A stretch of DNA of 64,000 bases from Aureispira sp. CCB-QB1 (GTDB taxonomy: Bacteria > Bacteroidota > Bacteroidia > Chitinophagales > Saprospiraceae), in the NCBI RefSeq assembly GCF_000724545.1, contig NZ_JHBV01000021.1, positions 93,193 to 157,192 of the forward strand. Reading direction: 5' to 3'. This document shows, piece after piece, positions 19,368 to 29,751 of this stretch (its first letter is position 1; each line of letters begins with the position of its first letter). The notes beneath the pieces were generated by a model. That model saw only the letters and a program-made list of their open reading frames with translations. It had not been told where the DNA came from and did no database searches. Made by a program: the position numbers and the translations under genes.

Positions 19368-20399
19368 ATGAATACATCTTTAAACAATCAGGTTACTTTT
19401 TCAACTTTTGAAAAAGCTATCAAAAATGCCCTTCCTCTGACTCAACAGGAAAAATTTTCTTCCTTTTTCACTTCTGTTTACAAAGTTGACTTTGACTTGC
19501 CTCAACTTGGACATATCAAAATTGAGACTAAAAAAATTAGCGATAGGTTTACCTTTCAAGTACTTGAAGTTTATCCTACTCAAGACGCTATACTTGATGT
19601 TACGGCAAAAAAGGCAACGGTAGGATTTAGTTTTTATGTTTCAGGAAAAGCAAATGGTTATTTAGTTGATAAAAAAATGACACTTCCCATGGTAGCTGAT
19701 ACAGGAATTATTTGTGTCAGTAATTATGGACGCTCGCAAATCCATTTTACCAAAAATCAGCCTTTTGTAAATATTAATCTGTTTATCCTTAGCAAGCATT
19801 TTATTGATTTTATGGGTAAATCATTCTCTTTTCTACCTAATGAATTTCAAATGGCTCTACAAGATGATAGCATTTACTACGGGATAGGAGGAGCTACAAA
19901 AGCTGAAATTAGCCAGCATCTTTGGGATTTGCGCAACGATAATTTCACCAACCATAACGCTGCTTTTTTGAGAGAAAGTACTGCTCTAAAAATCATGGGC
20001 ATCCAATTGTCGGAACTAGTCTATGACAAAAAAAAGGAAAAGGCAGAAGATATAAGAAAAATCCAATTGGCGCACGATATTATCAAAAACTCTTTAATGA
20101 ATCCTCCCAAAGTAAAAGCACTTGCTCAACAAGTTGGTTTAAGTGAATTCAAATTAAAAAATGGATTTAAGAATGCATTTAAAATGCCAATTTATACTTT
20201 CCTAATCGATTGCCGTATGAAAAAAGCTGTCGAATTATTGACTAAAAAAGGCTATAGCGTCAAAGAAACAGCTTATGATATCGGTTATTCCAACCCCAAT
20301 GCTTTTTCTAATGCATTTCTAAAAAAGTACGGCGTATATCCAACCGAATTTGTAAAAAATCAAACCGTTTATAAAGATAATCCATCTACGCAACCATAA
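19368..20399 (+). CDS. AraC-family transcriptional regulator
   Basis: 343 residues from the ATG at 19,368; an earlier in-frame TTG-type start at 19,317 is less likely. The N-terminal ~220 residues are a sensor region of unknown ligand. The last ~95 residues hold the two helix-turn-helix motifs: VKALAQQVGLSEFKLKNGFK and SVKETAYDIGYSNPNAFSNA then FLKKYGVYPTEF. It stands alone between divergent and downstream genes, so its targets are not apparent; the neighbouring acyl-CoA dehydrogenase and SprB-type genes are candidates only by position. Confidence 0.92.
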   Translation: MNTSLNNQVTFSTFEKAIKNALPLTQQEKFSSFFTSVYKVDFDLPQLGHIKIETKKISDRFTFQVLEVYPTQDAILDVTAKKATVGFSFYVSGKANGYLVDKKMTLPMVADTGIICVSNYGRSQIHFTKNQPFVNINLFILSKHFIDFMGKSFSFLPNEFQMALQDDSIYYGIGGATKAEISQHLWDLRNDNFTNHNAAFLRESTALKIMGIQLSELVYDKKKEKAEDIRKIQLAHDIIKNSLMNPPKVKALAQQVGLSEFKLKNGFKNAFKMPIYTFLIDCRMKKAVELLTKKGYSVKETAYDIGYSNPNAFSNAFLKKYGVYPTEFVKNQTVYKDNPSTQP

Positions 20400-20589
20400 A
20401 GCTAGTAAGGGTGTTGCTCCGTTTTGAGTAGATTTTTCTGTAAAAATAGTAGATACTTATGCTCTAAATAGACGTAATTTGCCTTATTAACTTTCCCTTT
20501 CTTAATCATTCCCTTTTCATAACAACTACTTAATAAATAAGTAGTTGAGGCACTTTATTATTTTTATTTAACCCATTATTATTATTATT

Positions 20590-23500
20590 ATGAAAAAACA
20601 TTTTTGGATTATTTTATTCTTATTTGGTTGTCAATTATCCATCGCCCAAATAAAACTAGAGTGGGATACTCATCCATCAACTACCACACAACTTAACGAA
20701 ACCCTTTGTGACCCTCAAGTCTATATTTTATATTTTGAATGGGACTCTGGAAGTGATGTACTAAAAGCAGATACAAGTGCTAATTCTGATGACTATGATG
20801 AAGTGACCCTGAGCCTAAAAGAAGAAATATCTGGGCAATGGACCACATTACAAAATGTAGGAGGTACAGGGGTTGTATTAAATACCAAACAGGTCAACCC
20901 TGGTAGCCCCTATGGTGGAATCTATGGCGTTTTTAGTGGCACTTCTTCTGGTACTAGAAAGTTCAAACTATTTGTCACTAAAAAGAACTTTGTTCCTGTT
21001 AAGGGAGGCGGATACACTAGCACTATTTACAGCCAAACAGAATCAGCCCCTTATATCCTTAAGGTTACTATGAAACCACTACAAGTTTCTTGTAAATTAA
21101 AAGCAGGAACACAGCTATTGAATAGCAATGCATCTTTCTCTGCAACTAATGTTGTTTGTGACCATGATTTAATTCTCACCAATATTACATCCTCTTGTGC
21201 AAAAGAATTTAGGATTAATATAGAGGAATATAATTCTAATGGTCAATCGTTAGGAGTAATACACACATCAGGGATTCTGTCTAGTTCTATTTTATCTCCT
21301 AGTATAAACCTTAATACCTTTTTCAATGGATTAATCCAAAAAGACAAATTATATAGAATTAATTTAAGAGTAAAAAAGGGGAATAATTGGACAAGTGTTA
21401 ATAGTAACGTATTCTTCATCAATTACCACCAATCCAAAAACCCTACAATTTCTATCAATACCCCAAAAGATATTTGTATTGGAACTCCTGTTACGATTAC
21501 CTTATCCGATCCACCCAACAACTTTCAATGGACATCAACAAGTGGGACATTACCAACAGGCATTAGCAGCACCATTACTCCCACTCAATCGGGCTTATAC
21601 AATATAACATCTAGTGACTATTGTGTCAATTTACCCAATGATTTGGAACTGAATGTCAACCCTCTTCCCACTATTGATCTTAGCCAGAATCCAGCCGTAC
21701 ACTGTGCCAATGTTCACAACTTAGTGCATTTCTCTGCCATCACAAATCCAACAGGAGGCACAGGAAATTGGTCGATCAACACAGGATCTATTTCTAGTAC
21801 GGGGGTATTCAATCCAACTCTAAATTTTATTCCCGCTAATTTTGTAGCCACTTATACTTATACCGACCCCAATGGCTGTACTGATAGCGAAGATTTTTCC
21901 TTTACGTATTATAATCCATCTACATTTACAACAAATGTCAACCATCTAAGTTGTTATGGTGCTAACGATGGGGAAATCTTCCCCGTAGCAACAGGCTATC
22001 CTCCTTACAATTATACCCTTAATGGTAATTCACTTCCGCCAGGCTTTTCAGGACTAGCTGCAGGAACCCATCAAGTAGCATTAACGGACGGGCACAATTG
22101 TGTTTCAACAAAAAGTATTGTCATTACTCAACCTCAAGCACTCACAGCCTCACTAAGTCTGCCTTCTCCTCAAAACCTTTCTTGTTATGGCACAGGCGTT
22201 TACGTACAAGTCAACAACGTACAAGGAGGAACAGGAACCTACTCCTATGATTTTGGAAATGGTTTTTCATCTAATTATGGTCAACTTCTTTACCCCAAAG
22301 CAAGCCCTTATCAAATTCGAGTCAAAGACCAAAATGGTTGTATCAAAACCTTTTCTTTTCAGGTTAATGGTCCTTCTGCTCCGATTAGTGTTACTCCATC
22401 GTCTACAGATCCTTATTGCAATGGACAATCGAATGGAACCATTTCTTTGTCTGTTAGCAATGCCGTTGCTCCATTAAGTATTACTTGGAATAATGGAATG
22501 TCAGGTGCTAACCTTTCAAATTTATCAGCAGGTACCTATGCTTATACTATTGTCGATGCCAATGGCTGCCATAAAACAGGTACGGTTACCTTAAACTATC
22601 AAAATCCTACTGGAGATATTTCCGTTAATCCTTCAATAACCCACAGTGCTTGCTTAGGTACTAACGGAGGTTCAATACACCTATCGGCTCCTACTAGTGC
22701 TAACTATAGTTATGCTTGGAGTACAGGAAGTAATAACAATAATATTGTTAATCTAGTTAGTGGTAATTATAATGTTACCATTACAAACAATACAGCTCCC
22801 TTTAGCGGTTGTAAGGTGGTCAAACATTATGGTATCAACGATAACAATACTTCTAATTGGCACAAGAACACCCAAAATACAGTAAGTCAAGAAGACAAGA
22901 TTATCAAAGTTATTACAGATGCACAAAATAATGTTTATGCTCTAGGAGAGTTTATTGGTAGTTCTCAAATAGATGGTCAGTCTTTTCAAGCGAATAACAA
23001 CAACAGCAATCAAAAAGGAATCTTTGTTAGCAAACACGATGCTTGCGGGCAACTAAGATGGGTAGATTATACCAACAGTACTAGTACAATTGATATCAAA
23101 GGATTGGAAATTGAGTTTGATGGAACAGAGCATTTAAGAGTTTTCGGACAACTAGAAAATCAAGGAACAGCAAATTTTGATGTCCAATCATCCAATGGCT
23201 CTAACATAACGCTTGCACCAACTGGCAATAACGATGTATTTAGTGTCCGCATCCGAAAAGGAACAGGTGCTCTATCTGCTCCTATAACATACGCAATCCC
23301 TTACACAGATAAAGTAAATGCCGTAGACATTGATAACAACACGCATTACTTTGCTGGTAATTTTGGTGGGTTTGCTCAAGTTAAAAAACAAATTAATAAT
23401 AACCTTACTGTTGTTTTTGGAGAAACGAACGCAAGTGGTAATAATGAAATGAGTAGCATTGCTGTTGATGGTGCGGATATTTATGCTACTGCTAATTTGA

Positions 23501-24567
23501 ATACTAGTACCAATTTTAATGGCACTACCATTATTAGTAATGGAAAAGAAGGCGTTTTATTCCATTATAACAATGGTGCTTTATCGTGGAACAATGCTAA
23601 CGCTGAACAGATAACATTAAATGACATCTTGATTGCAAGTAACAATACAATATGGGTAGCAGGTTCTTTGGCTGGTCCTATGAATTGGGGCAATAACTTA
23701 GTTGCCAAATATCAAACAGCTATTGTATGCGAATTTAATAGTAGTTTGACGAATAACAATGTTTTTTATATTGATGACAAAAACTCTGTCTTTTCTACAG
23801 CAGCAGCGATTGCTTTATCTGAACGAAATGGGCAATTATACGCAGCAGGTACGTATGTTGGTCAAACAATTGGTATGAAACAGGTTTCGAATCCTAATAA
23901 TTTAGTCCAAGTATCGGGTGGTCTTAACAATCATGCTGCCATGTGGTTAGCCTCTTTGAATTTAACTTCAACGGCTTCAATTAACTGGATCAATAATTCA
24001 TACAGCAATCAACCCATTCAAGTATACGATGTCGCAACTGATGGCTTTAATAGTTATGTCGTTGGAAACTATAAAGACAACATTCAACTCCCTCCTTCTT
24101 CTAATCTAAGCAATCCAACCAATGGTTCGTTAAATTTGGGGTATATCATTAGAGGAGGAGATGCCTATGGTCAACCTGTATTTTATAAACCAGCATCGAG
24201 TAATATTATAACGAACACACAAACTGCTTTGTCAGAACAAACGACCGCCAACAACCCGACCAATTCATCTATCTACCAATCACTGCTTGAAGTAGACAAA
24301 TTAAACGTTTCTACCTCCTCTTATCTAAAACTATTTCCTAATCCCAATAAAGGATATTTTACAGTACAAATAGAAGCGCCTGAAACGGGTAAGATACACT
24401 TAAGCATAACCGATGTGTCGGGCAAAGTTATACATCAGCAGATAGCTACTAAAACAACTCCAATAACTACATTGGACGTTCGCCCTATGCATTTACCTCA
24501 GGGTGCTTATATTTTACATATCACCCACAATGGTCATCAACAACATCAAAAATTCTTAGTTCAATAA
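20590..24567 (+). CDS. Giant secreted protein with SprB-type repeats and T9SS sorting domain
   Basis: 1325 residues with a signal peptide (FWIILFLFGCQLSIAQ). Residues ~290-450 contain Ig/PKD-like segments (ICIGTPVTITLSDPP, CTDSEDFSFTYY). From ~455 to ~720 there are SprB-type repeats, recognisable by LSCYGANDGEI, GLAAGTHQVALTDGHNC, YCNGQSNGTISL and LSAGTYAYTIVDANGCHKTG. The second half is low-similarity and Asn-rich with a six-fold blade-like pattern (VYALGEFIGSSQ, HYFAGNFGGF, IYATANLN, IWVAGSLAG, LYAAGTYVGQ, SYVVGNYKDN), suggesting a beta-propeller. The end is a T9SS type A domain (LFPNPNKGYFTVQIE, GAYILHITHNGHQQHQKFLV). It is likely a surface adhesin; SprB itself drives gliding, but this need not be its orthologue. 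Confidence 0.9.
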   Translation: MKKHFWIILFLFGCQLSIAQIKLEWDTHPSTTTQLNETLCDPQVYILYFEWDSGSDVLKADTSANSDDYDEVTLSLKEEISGQWTTLQNVGGTGVVLNTKQVNPGSPYGGIYGVFSGTSSGTRKFKLFVTKKNFVPVKGGGYTSTIYSQTESAPYILKVTMKPLQVSCKLKAGTQLLNSNASFSATNVVCDHDLILTNITSSCAKEFRINIEEYNSNGQSLGVIHTSGILSSSILSPSINLNTFFNGLIQKDKLYRINLRVKKGNNWTSVNSNVFFINYHQSKNPTISINTPKDICIGTPVTITLSDPPNNFQWTSTSGTLPTGISSTITPTQSGLYNITSSDYCVNLPNDLELNVNPLPTIDLSQNPAVHCANVHNLVHFSAITNPTGGTGNWSINTGSISSTGVFNPTLNFIPANFVATYTYTDPNGCTDSEDFSFTYYNPSTFTTNVNHLSCYGANDGEIFPVATGYPPYNYTLNGNSLPPGFSGLAAGTHQVALTDGHNCVSTKSIVITQPQALTASLSLPSPQNLSCYGTGVYVQVNNVQGGTGTYSYDFGNGFSSNYGQLLYPKASPYQIRVKDQNGCIKTFSFQVNGPSAPISVTPSSTDPYCNGQSNGTISLSVSNAVAPLSITWNNGMSGANLSNLSAGTYAYTIVDANGCHKTGTVTLNYQNPTGDISVNPSITHSACLGTNGGSIHLSAPTSANYSYAWSTGSNNNNIVNLVSGNYNVTITNNTAPFSGCKVVKHYGINDNNTSNWHKNTQNTVSQEDKIIKVITDAQNNVYALGEFIGSSQIDGQSFQANNNNSNQKGIFVSKHDACGQLRWVDYTNSTSTIDIKGLEIEFDGTEHLRVFGQLENQGTANFDVQSSNGSNITLAPTGNNDVFSVRIRKGTGALSAPITYAIPYTDKVNAVDIDNNTHYFAGNFGGFAQVKKQINNNLTVVFGETNASGNNEMSSIAVDGADIYATANLNTSTNFNGTTIISNGKEGVLFHYNNGALSWNNANAEQITLNDILIASNNTIWVAGSLAGPMNWGNNLVAKYQTAIVCEFNSSLTNNNVFYIDDKNSVFSTAAAIALSERNGQLYAAGTYVGQTIGMKQVSNPNNLVQVSGGLNNHAAMWLASLNLTSTASINWINNSYSNQPIQVYDVATDGFNSYVVGNYKDNIQLPPSSNLSNPTNGSLNLGYIIRGGDAYGQPVFYKPASSNIITNTQTALSEQTTANNPTNSSIYQSLLEVDKLNVSTSSYLKLFPNPNKGYFTVQIEAPETGKIHLSITDVSGKVIHQQIATKTTPITTLDVRPMHLPQGAYILHITHNGHQQHQKFLVQ

Positions 24568-24599
24568 TATTTGATTGTTACAAAACGGTTCTCTTTTAC

Positions 24600-24634
24600 A
24601 AGGCAAGTCTCTAAAACGGACTTGCCTTTTTTTG
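24600..24634 (+). terminator. Terminator after the SprB-repeat gene
   Basis: 10-bp stem AAGGCAAGTC / GACTTGCCTT, loop TCTAAAACG, then TTTTT. Confidence 0.9.
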
Positions 24635-24889
24635 AATCAGAAATTCCATTTATAATACTTAACTACGCTGCTATATCATACCATTTAACGAATAACGCCT
24701 TTGTACGCTTAGCACAAGCCCAATTGCCTTTACTTTATACATAATAATACTTAAAATAAATAAAACAATCATTTATTTTTTTTACTAACTTTTATTTGTA
24801 GCTTAATGGTATTACAAATCAAATGACTATAATTTTTACAAAAAAATATAGTTAATTTTTCCAAACCGTTCTTTAAAAACATCCCTGTT
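24635..24889. other. AT-rich spacer with a repeat fragment
   Basis: No gene is visible. A fragment of the dispersed repeat (TTAACTACGCTGCTATATCA) lies near 24,659-24,678, and 24,765-24,850 is almost pure A/T. Confidence 0.4.
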
Positions 24890-27800
24890 ATGGCATCACC
24901 TTCTTTAAAAAAGTGGAGCACCGAATTCGCACGTCTATTAGAAAGTACATTTTCTGGCACAATTACTCCTCCTGAAACTATTGCAATTATTGAGTCCTAC
25001 CTTTTGGAAGATGGCACTACTCTTAGCCCTCACCTAAACAAACAAAACCCTGGTTCAAAAGTGTTTAAAGGTATGCTGCAATCAATTCTAGAAGAAACTC
25101 ATTCTTCCGATGAAAGTGTCAAGGACTATTTGGCCAATGTTATTCAAGCTTATTTAGAACATGATGAACAATCTTTAGATCGTTACATTAATGAATCTGG
25201 ATCTGGCGCTTTATTATTCAAAGAAAAAGCAGAAATGGTAAAAGCCGATGGGACAATTGTGTTGGGTATTCCTGGCTCGGTAAAACATACTGCCATCAAA
25301 GAGAAAAGAGCCCAAGAACGGATGTCCTTGCCTGGCGACTGGTCTTTGTATACCTGCCAATCTATTCACAACAGAGACACTCCTCAAAAAGAAAAACACG
25401 ATGGTATTATTAACTGGGTTCGAGTAACGCTTCCTGAAAAAGATGCCCCTTTTTTGGAGCCACACAAAAACGACATCAAAACACCAATTGGTTGGGTACG
25501 AGCTTGTGACCACTTGGCATTTTCCAATGAAGGACTCCGTCGATATGTGTTTAATGACAACTATCCTAATGGCATCGATCAACCTGGCGAGCACCAACAA
25601 TTACCACCATTCAAACGAGTAGATTTAGTAACACCTGCACGTTATGACTTGGTAAGATTTGCCCCTTTAGCTATTTTTATTGGTTACGAAGAAGAAGATT
25701 CTACTACCCCCCTATTTTATATTTTAGAAGGGGGCAATGCTTTGGGGCAAGCCAAGGTAATGTATGCTTCTAGTACCGATTTAAACAAGCCTATCTTAAT
25801 GGAATCTGGCTATAAGCCAACTCCTTTTGCCAATCCCGAGAATTATTATTTATCTAAAGTATTGTTTCACGAAATGGATCCTATCCATGTTTCTATCAAA
25901 GTATTCACAGAGGATGAGATAGAGCAAGGAGAAGATAAATACCATTTTCACATTGACTTAACCCTAGAACGTACCTCCTTAGAACAAGTGGCTAGCGTTG
26001 ACAACTTTATTCCGCCAGCCAAACAACTATTGGATGCGTTTTTAAGAATTGTAGAACTCGAGTGCATGGGTGTTCCTGTCGTCAAAACAACACTTCTTGA
26101 AGATAGAATTATGTTGCTCAAGCAGAGGATTACCAAAGAAGAATCGGCAGGACATGATGTTAGGGTTAAAGCATTAGAACGCCGACTAATGCAATTAGAA
26201 CAACAACTAAACCAAGCTCCTAGACAAGACATAAAAGGTTTGCTTCAAGATTTGAACCAACAAGGGTTAACGCCTAATTTACTAGACAAATTAAAACATC
26301 ATAGCACACACAATGAATCCATTTTAAAAGATGAACTAGGTAAACAAAAACATCCGTTCATCGATCCTGGTACACACCAAAAATGGGAAAATCAATTGGC
26401 CAACCAAGTTGTTGAACCATTGCACTTGTTTAAACCTCAAACCTTAAATGGTGCTAGTGACCCCGATTCTGTCGTTTCCATCTTAAAACGTGCTGTAGCA
26501 ACAGGAAATACCGTCAAAGCGGCAGGATCTGGGCACTCATACTCTGATGTTGCAACAACACCTGATTTTTTTGTCGATACTCATGGACTTAATAGCATTT
26601 CTAGCATAGCCAAGCCCATTTCGGGGCAGTTATCAACAGATATGCTACGAAGCAACTTACCTTTAGCTGTTGACAAAGTAACATTCCCCGATAATAATCC
26701 AACCAACCCTAAAGACAGAGAAAAAAATCTAGCTTTATTTGAAACTGAAGCAGGAATTAGAATAAAAGATCTAAACAACGCACTTGCAAAGAGAAATGTT
26801 GGTCTAAAAAATATGGGTGGTTATGATGGGCAAACCATTATGGGAGCTATTTCTACTTCTACGCATGGCTCTGGAATTACGCTTCCTCCTTTTCCTGATA
26901 TGTTGCGCTCTCTAGTTTTAGCCACAACAGGAAAATGGGATGGAAAAACCATTAGTGGCAACGATGGTGATGAGGGCGTTTATTTGTATCGAATAGAACC
27001 TAGTGATGGAATTACAGACCCTACTAAATATAATCATCCCGACATTCAACTCATACAAGACGATGATTGTTTCTACAGTGTTATATGTAGTATGGGATGT
27101 ATGGGGATTGTCTATTCTATTGTGTTAGAAGTCATGCAAATGTATTGGTTAGAGGAAACACGTGAAATTACGACACTAGACAAAGTTTTTGAATTGCTAC
27201 AATCGGAAGATGGCTCTATCCCTAATATTCTAAATGAATACCGCAACTTTGAGGTTTTAGTACATCCATACCCTATGGATGCTAATTACAAAGTTATAGA
27301 CATGGATCCAAGTCTCCCACCAGAACACTATTACCCCAACTTTAGATGTCTACTTACCAAACGAAATATTGCACAAGATCCAGGAGGATTAGATCATAGA
27401 AAAGGTCATCGTCAACCACTAACACAATTCATGAGTCATTTTGGTCTTTCATTTGAACTAACAGCAGCATTGATTAACGCTATTCCTAAACTAACACCTG
27501 ATATTATTGACTTAGCATTAAATGGATTAACAGACAGTGGCTACATCAACAAGTATTGGCATATTTATAATCTTGGATTAAATGGAAATGCAGGATTTGC
27601 GACAGAAATTGGTTTTTCACTCGAAGATGATGAAGGCAAATATACCTCAGAGCATTTTAAAGCAGCAGTAGATAAAATTCACTTAGTCGCTCAAAATGCT
27701 CGTATCAATGGAGAACAATATCAATCCTCTCCCTTTTCATTGCGTTTTGTCAAAGCATCCAATGCCCATCTTTCGATGATGGAAGGTGTTAATACTTGTA

Positions 27801-28063
27801 TGATTGAAATGGATATGGTGACGGGTACTTATGGTGGCATGGAAATTATGATGCGCTACCAAGATAGTATGTATATGTTGGGTGGTCGCCCACATTGGGG
27901 TTTAGAATTTGACCATTTGACAGGAAGCAATAATTTAATTGCGGATATGTATCCTAAGTTGGATAAGTGGTTGGCGGTCTATGAGCAATTCAACGAACTA
28001 GGAACATTTAACAATCGTTTTACCGATCGTGTTGGATTTACCAAACATACGTTTACTCGATAA
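24890..28063 (+). CDS. Large FAD-binding oxidase (PCMH plus aldonolactone-oxidase-like C-terminus)
   Basis: 1057 residues, about twice the length of sugar-lactone oxidases. The C-terminal half, from ~505, begins with a FAD-binding PCMH domain (LKRAVATGNTVKAAGSGHSYS, ETEAGIRIKDLNNALAKR, NMGGYDGQTIMGAISTSTHG). It ends with an ALO-like region whose last segment (GGRPHWGLEF, KLDKWLAVYEQFNELGTFNN) is as in L-gulono/arabinono-1,4-lactone oxidases. These enzymes oxidise a sugar lactone or alditol with O2. The N-terminal ~480 residues contain no familiar domain; residues ~395-450 form a coiled coil (RIMLLKQRITKEES, LERRLMQLEQQLNQ). No signal peptide is seen, so it is likely cytoplasmic. The His for covalent FAD attachment may be that of GSGHSYS. 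Confidence 0.8.
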   Translation: MASPSLKKWSTEFARLLESTFSGTITPPETIAIIESYLLEDGTTLSPHLNKQNPGSKVFKGMLQSILEETHSSDESVKDYLANVIQAYLEHDEQSLDRYINESGSGALLFKEKAEMVKADGTIVLGIPGSVKHTAIKEKRAQERMSLPGDWSLYTCQSIHNRDTPQKEKHDGIINWVRVTLPEKDAPFLEPHKNDIKTPIGWVRACDHLAFSNEGLRRYVFNDNYPNGIDQPGEHQQLPPFKRVDLVTPARYDLVRFAPLAIFIGYEEEDSTTPLFYILEGGNALGQAKVMYASSTDLNKPILMESGYKPTPFANPENYYLSKVLFHEMDPIHVSIKVFTEDEIEQGEDKYHFHIDLTLERTSLEQVASVDNFIPPAKQLLDAFLRIVELECMGVPVVKTTLLEDRIMLLKQRITKEESAGHDVRVKALERRLMQLEQQLNQAPRQDIKGLLQDLNQQGLTPNLLDKLKHHSTHNESILKDELGKQKHPFIDPGTHQKWENQLANQVVEPLHLFKPQTLNGASDPDSVVSILKRAVATGNTVKAAGSGHSYSDVATTPDFFVDTHGLNSISSIAKPISGQLSTDMLRSNLPLAVDKVTFPDNNPTNPKDREKNLALFETEAGIRIKDLNNALAKRNVGLKNMGGYDGQTIMGAISTSTHGSGITLPPFPDMLRSLVLATTGKWDGKTISGNDGDEGVYLYRIEPSDGITDPTKYNHPDIQLIQDDDCFYSVICSMGCMGIVYSIVLEVMQMYWLEETREITTLDKVFELLQSEDGSIPNILNEYRNFEVLVHPYPMDANYKVIDMDPSLPPEHYYPNFRCLLTKRNIAQDPGGLDHRKGHRQPLTQFMSHFGLSFELTAALINAIPKLTPDIIDLALNGLTDSGYINKYWHIYNLGLNGNAGFATEIGFSLEDDEGKYTSEHFKAAVDKIHLVAQNARINGEQYQSSPFSLRFVKASNAHLSMMEGVNTCMIEMDMVTGTYGGMEIMMRYQDSMYMLGGRPHWGLEFDHLTGSNNLIADMYPKLDKWLAVYEQFNELGTFNNRFTDRVGFTKHTFTR

Positions 28064-28125
28064 CAAGGAAATAATTGAGAGGAAGGGCACTGCTCTTGCT
28101 CTCTTTTTTTTACAGAAATACTTGC

Positions 28126-28902
28126 TTACGATACGATTGAATACCACTCATACGCTTGCCCCAAAAACACAAATTGCGCCTCTAATTCCTCTTTCATTTC
28201 TTCAACTGTTGGGTATTTGATCTTCGCTATTCTTTTGACAATACCTTTGGATGCCTTGTTTTCATCGTGTGTATGAAAGATTGTTTGAGGGTTCAAAACT
28301 TTTGCCAACTCCAATGCATTTGTTTTGCCAGGATTGACTACCCCACCCAAAAAGAAAGGAAGTTCAAAGGACGAAAATCCAACTATTAATGCCTTTACTT
28401 GATATCGAGATAAATACGTTTGCTGCTCTAATGTTAATTCAAAACCATGCGGACAATAAACTATTAATTCATGCTCGTTTCGAATCAAAATAGCATCAAA
28501 AGCAGCTGATAAAACTTTGGAAGATTTTAAGTATGCAATATCAACATTGCCAAACCTAAGCCATTCTTTTTTATCCCAAAGAGGTAAGGTCTCTATTTCT
28601 CTTTTTTCAAATTCTTTGACCAAACGCTTTTTAGCTTTGGGATTGACCAACAATGGCACTGAGTTTAGCTGATGCAACGTCTCTTCATGACAATGGTCTG
28701 AAAAAGGTTGCGAGATCACAATAGCATGATAAACTCCCAACAAGTCGATAGAAATTGGCGGAACAGTATGCCACTGCTCATTAAACCAAGCAAAACCGTC
28801 TATCTCTGATCCTTGCAACCAAGGGTCAATCAATAAAATGGTTTGCCCCCACTGCAACTGCCAACTAGTATCCATATTTAGCCTTCGTATCTGTAACATC
28901 AT
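28126..28902 (-). CDS. Metallo-beta-lactamase-fold protein with a degenerate metal motif
   Basis: 258 residues. The fold is suggested by the opening strands (WGQTILLIDPWLQGSEIDGF), the core ISQPFSDHCHEETLHQL at ~84-100 and later HTHDENKASKG. The usual HxHxDH motif is represented by QPFSDHCH: the first histidine is Gln, the second is replaced, and Asp-His remain. This form is known in a plant/bacterial MBL-fold subgroup of unknown function, so it may bind a single metal or have lost hydrolase activity. Convergent with the FAD oxidase; start chosen at the first ATG (an adjacent one is one codon later). Confidence 0.65.
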   Translation of the reverse strand: MMLQIRRLNMDTSWQLQWGQTILLIDPWLQGSEIDGFAWFNEQWHTVPPISIDLLGVYHAIVISQPFSDHCHEETLHQLNSVPLLVNPKAKKRLVKEFEKREIETLPLWDKKEWLRFGNVDIAYLKSSKVLSAAFDAILIRNEHELIVYCPHGFELTLEQQTYLSRYQVKALIVGFSSFELPFFLGGVVNPGKTNALELAKVLNPQTIFHTHDENKASKGIVKRIAKIKYPTVEEMKEELEAQFVFLGQAYEWYSIVS

Positions 28903-28993
28903 TTAAATTTTTCACAAAGCCACATATTCTGAGGCGAGCTTATACGCCCCATTTATTAGGAAATAAAGAGCCATAAAATTAGTTAAATAACGA

Positions 28994-29039
28994 CAAAAAA
29001 AATGCTTTATTGGAGAACAACAACGTTCCAATAAAGCAT
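28994..29039 (-). terminator. Terminator downstream of the ECF sigma gene
   Basis: Strong hairpin ATGCTTTATTGGA / TCCAATAAAGCAT (13 bp); on the minus strand it is followed by eight T. It lies between the sigma gene and the MBL-fold gene. Confidence 0.85.
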
Positions 29040-29166
29040 CCTTTTTCGAAGTAGTGAGAAAACAACAACTTTTTGACACTACTTACATTTGCAACCCAAT
29101 ATTTCTAGAGCTCCCCCTAGATTTATGATATGGCTACAAATTCATTTTACTTACTTACATTCGACC

Positions 29167-29751
29167 TTACTGTAGGCTAATTTGGTGCTCACCAATCATC
29201 TTACGAATATTGATTAATGCATAACGCATTCGACCTAATGCAGTATTAATACTAACATTGGTTAGTTCTGCAATTTCTTTGAAGCTTAATTCTGCATAAT
29301 GTCTAAGCAAAATCACTTCTTTCTGTTCTTGTGGCAACGCTTCGACTAATTGTCGCACCTTGGCATAGGTTTGATTCTTAATCATCTTACTTTCTTCATT
29401 GTCCTCATTACTGTTAATCAGATTAAAGATGTCAAAATCTTCTGATGGCGTAATAGTTTTTCTTCGCTTGTTTTTGCGAAAAAAGTCAATGCATAGATTG
29501 TAAGAGATGCGTAGTGCCCACTGTAGGAATTTTCCTTCTTCATTATATTTTCCAGATCGGAAAGTATCTATAATTTTAATGAAGGTTTCTTGAAAAATGT
29601 CATTGGCCAAATCTGTATCCTTTACAAACATATAAATGGACGTATAGATTTTGCCTTTGTGGCGGGTGAGCAATGTTTCAAATGCTCTCTCATCTCCACG
29701 TATATACGTACGGATGAGGTCTCTGTCGGTACAAGACTTACTACTTTGCAT
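29167..29751 (-). CDS. RNA polymerase ECF-type sigma factor
   Basis: 194 residues. Sigma region 2 spans ~22-95 (LLTRHKGKIYTSIYMFVKD, ANDIFQETFIKIIDTF, WALRISYNLCIDFFRKNKR) and region 4 spans ~130-182 (LVEALPQEQKEVILLRHYAE, LSFKEIAELTNVSINTALGR). It redirects RNA polymerase to a small regulon. No anti-sigma or zinc-binding partner gene is next to it, and the next gene on the strand is behind a terminator, so the control is probably transcriptional or uses a distant partner. Confidence 0.95.
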   Translation of the reverse strand: MQSSKSCTDRDLIRTYIRGDERAFETLLTRHKGKIYTSIYMFVKDTDLANDIFQETFIKIIDTFRSGKYNEEGKFLQWALRISYNLCIDFFRKNKRRKTITPSEDFDIFNLINSNEDNEESKMIKNQTYAKVRQLVEALPQEQKEVILLRHYAELSFKEIAELTNVSINTALGRMRYALINIRKMIGEHQISLQ

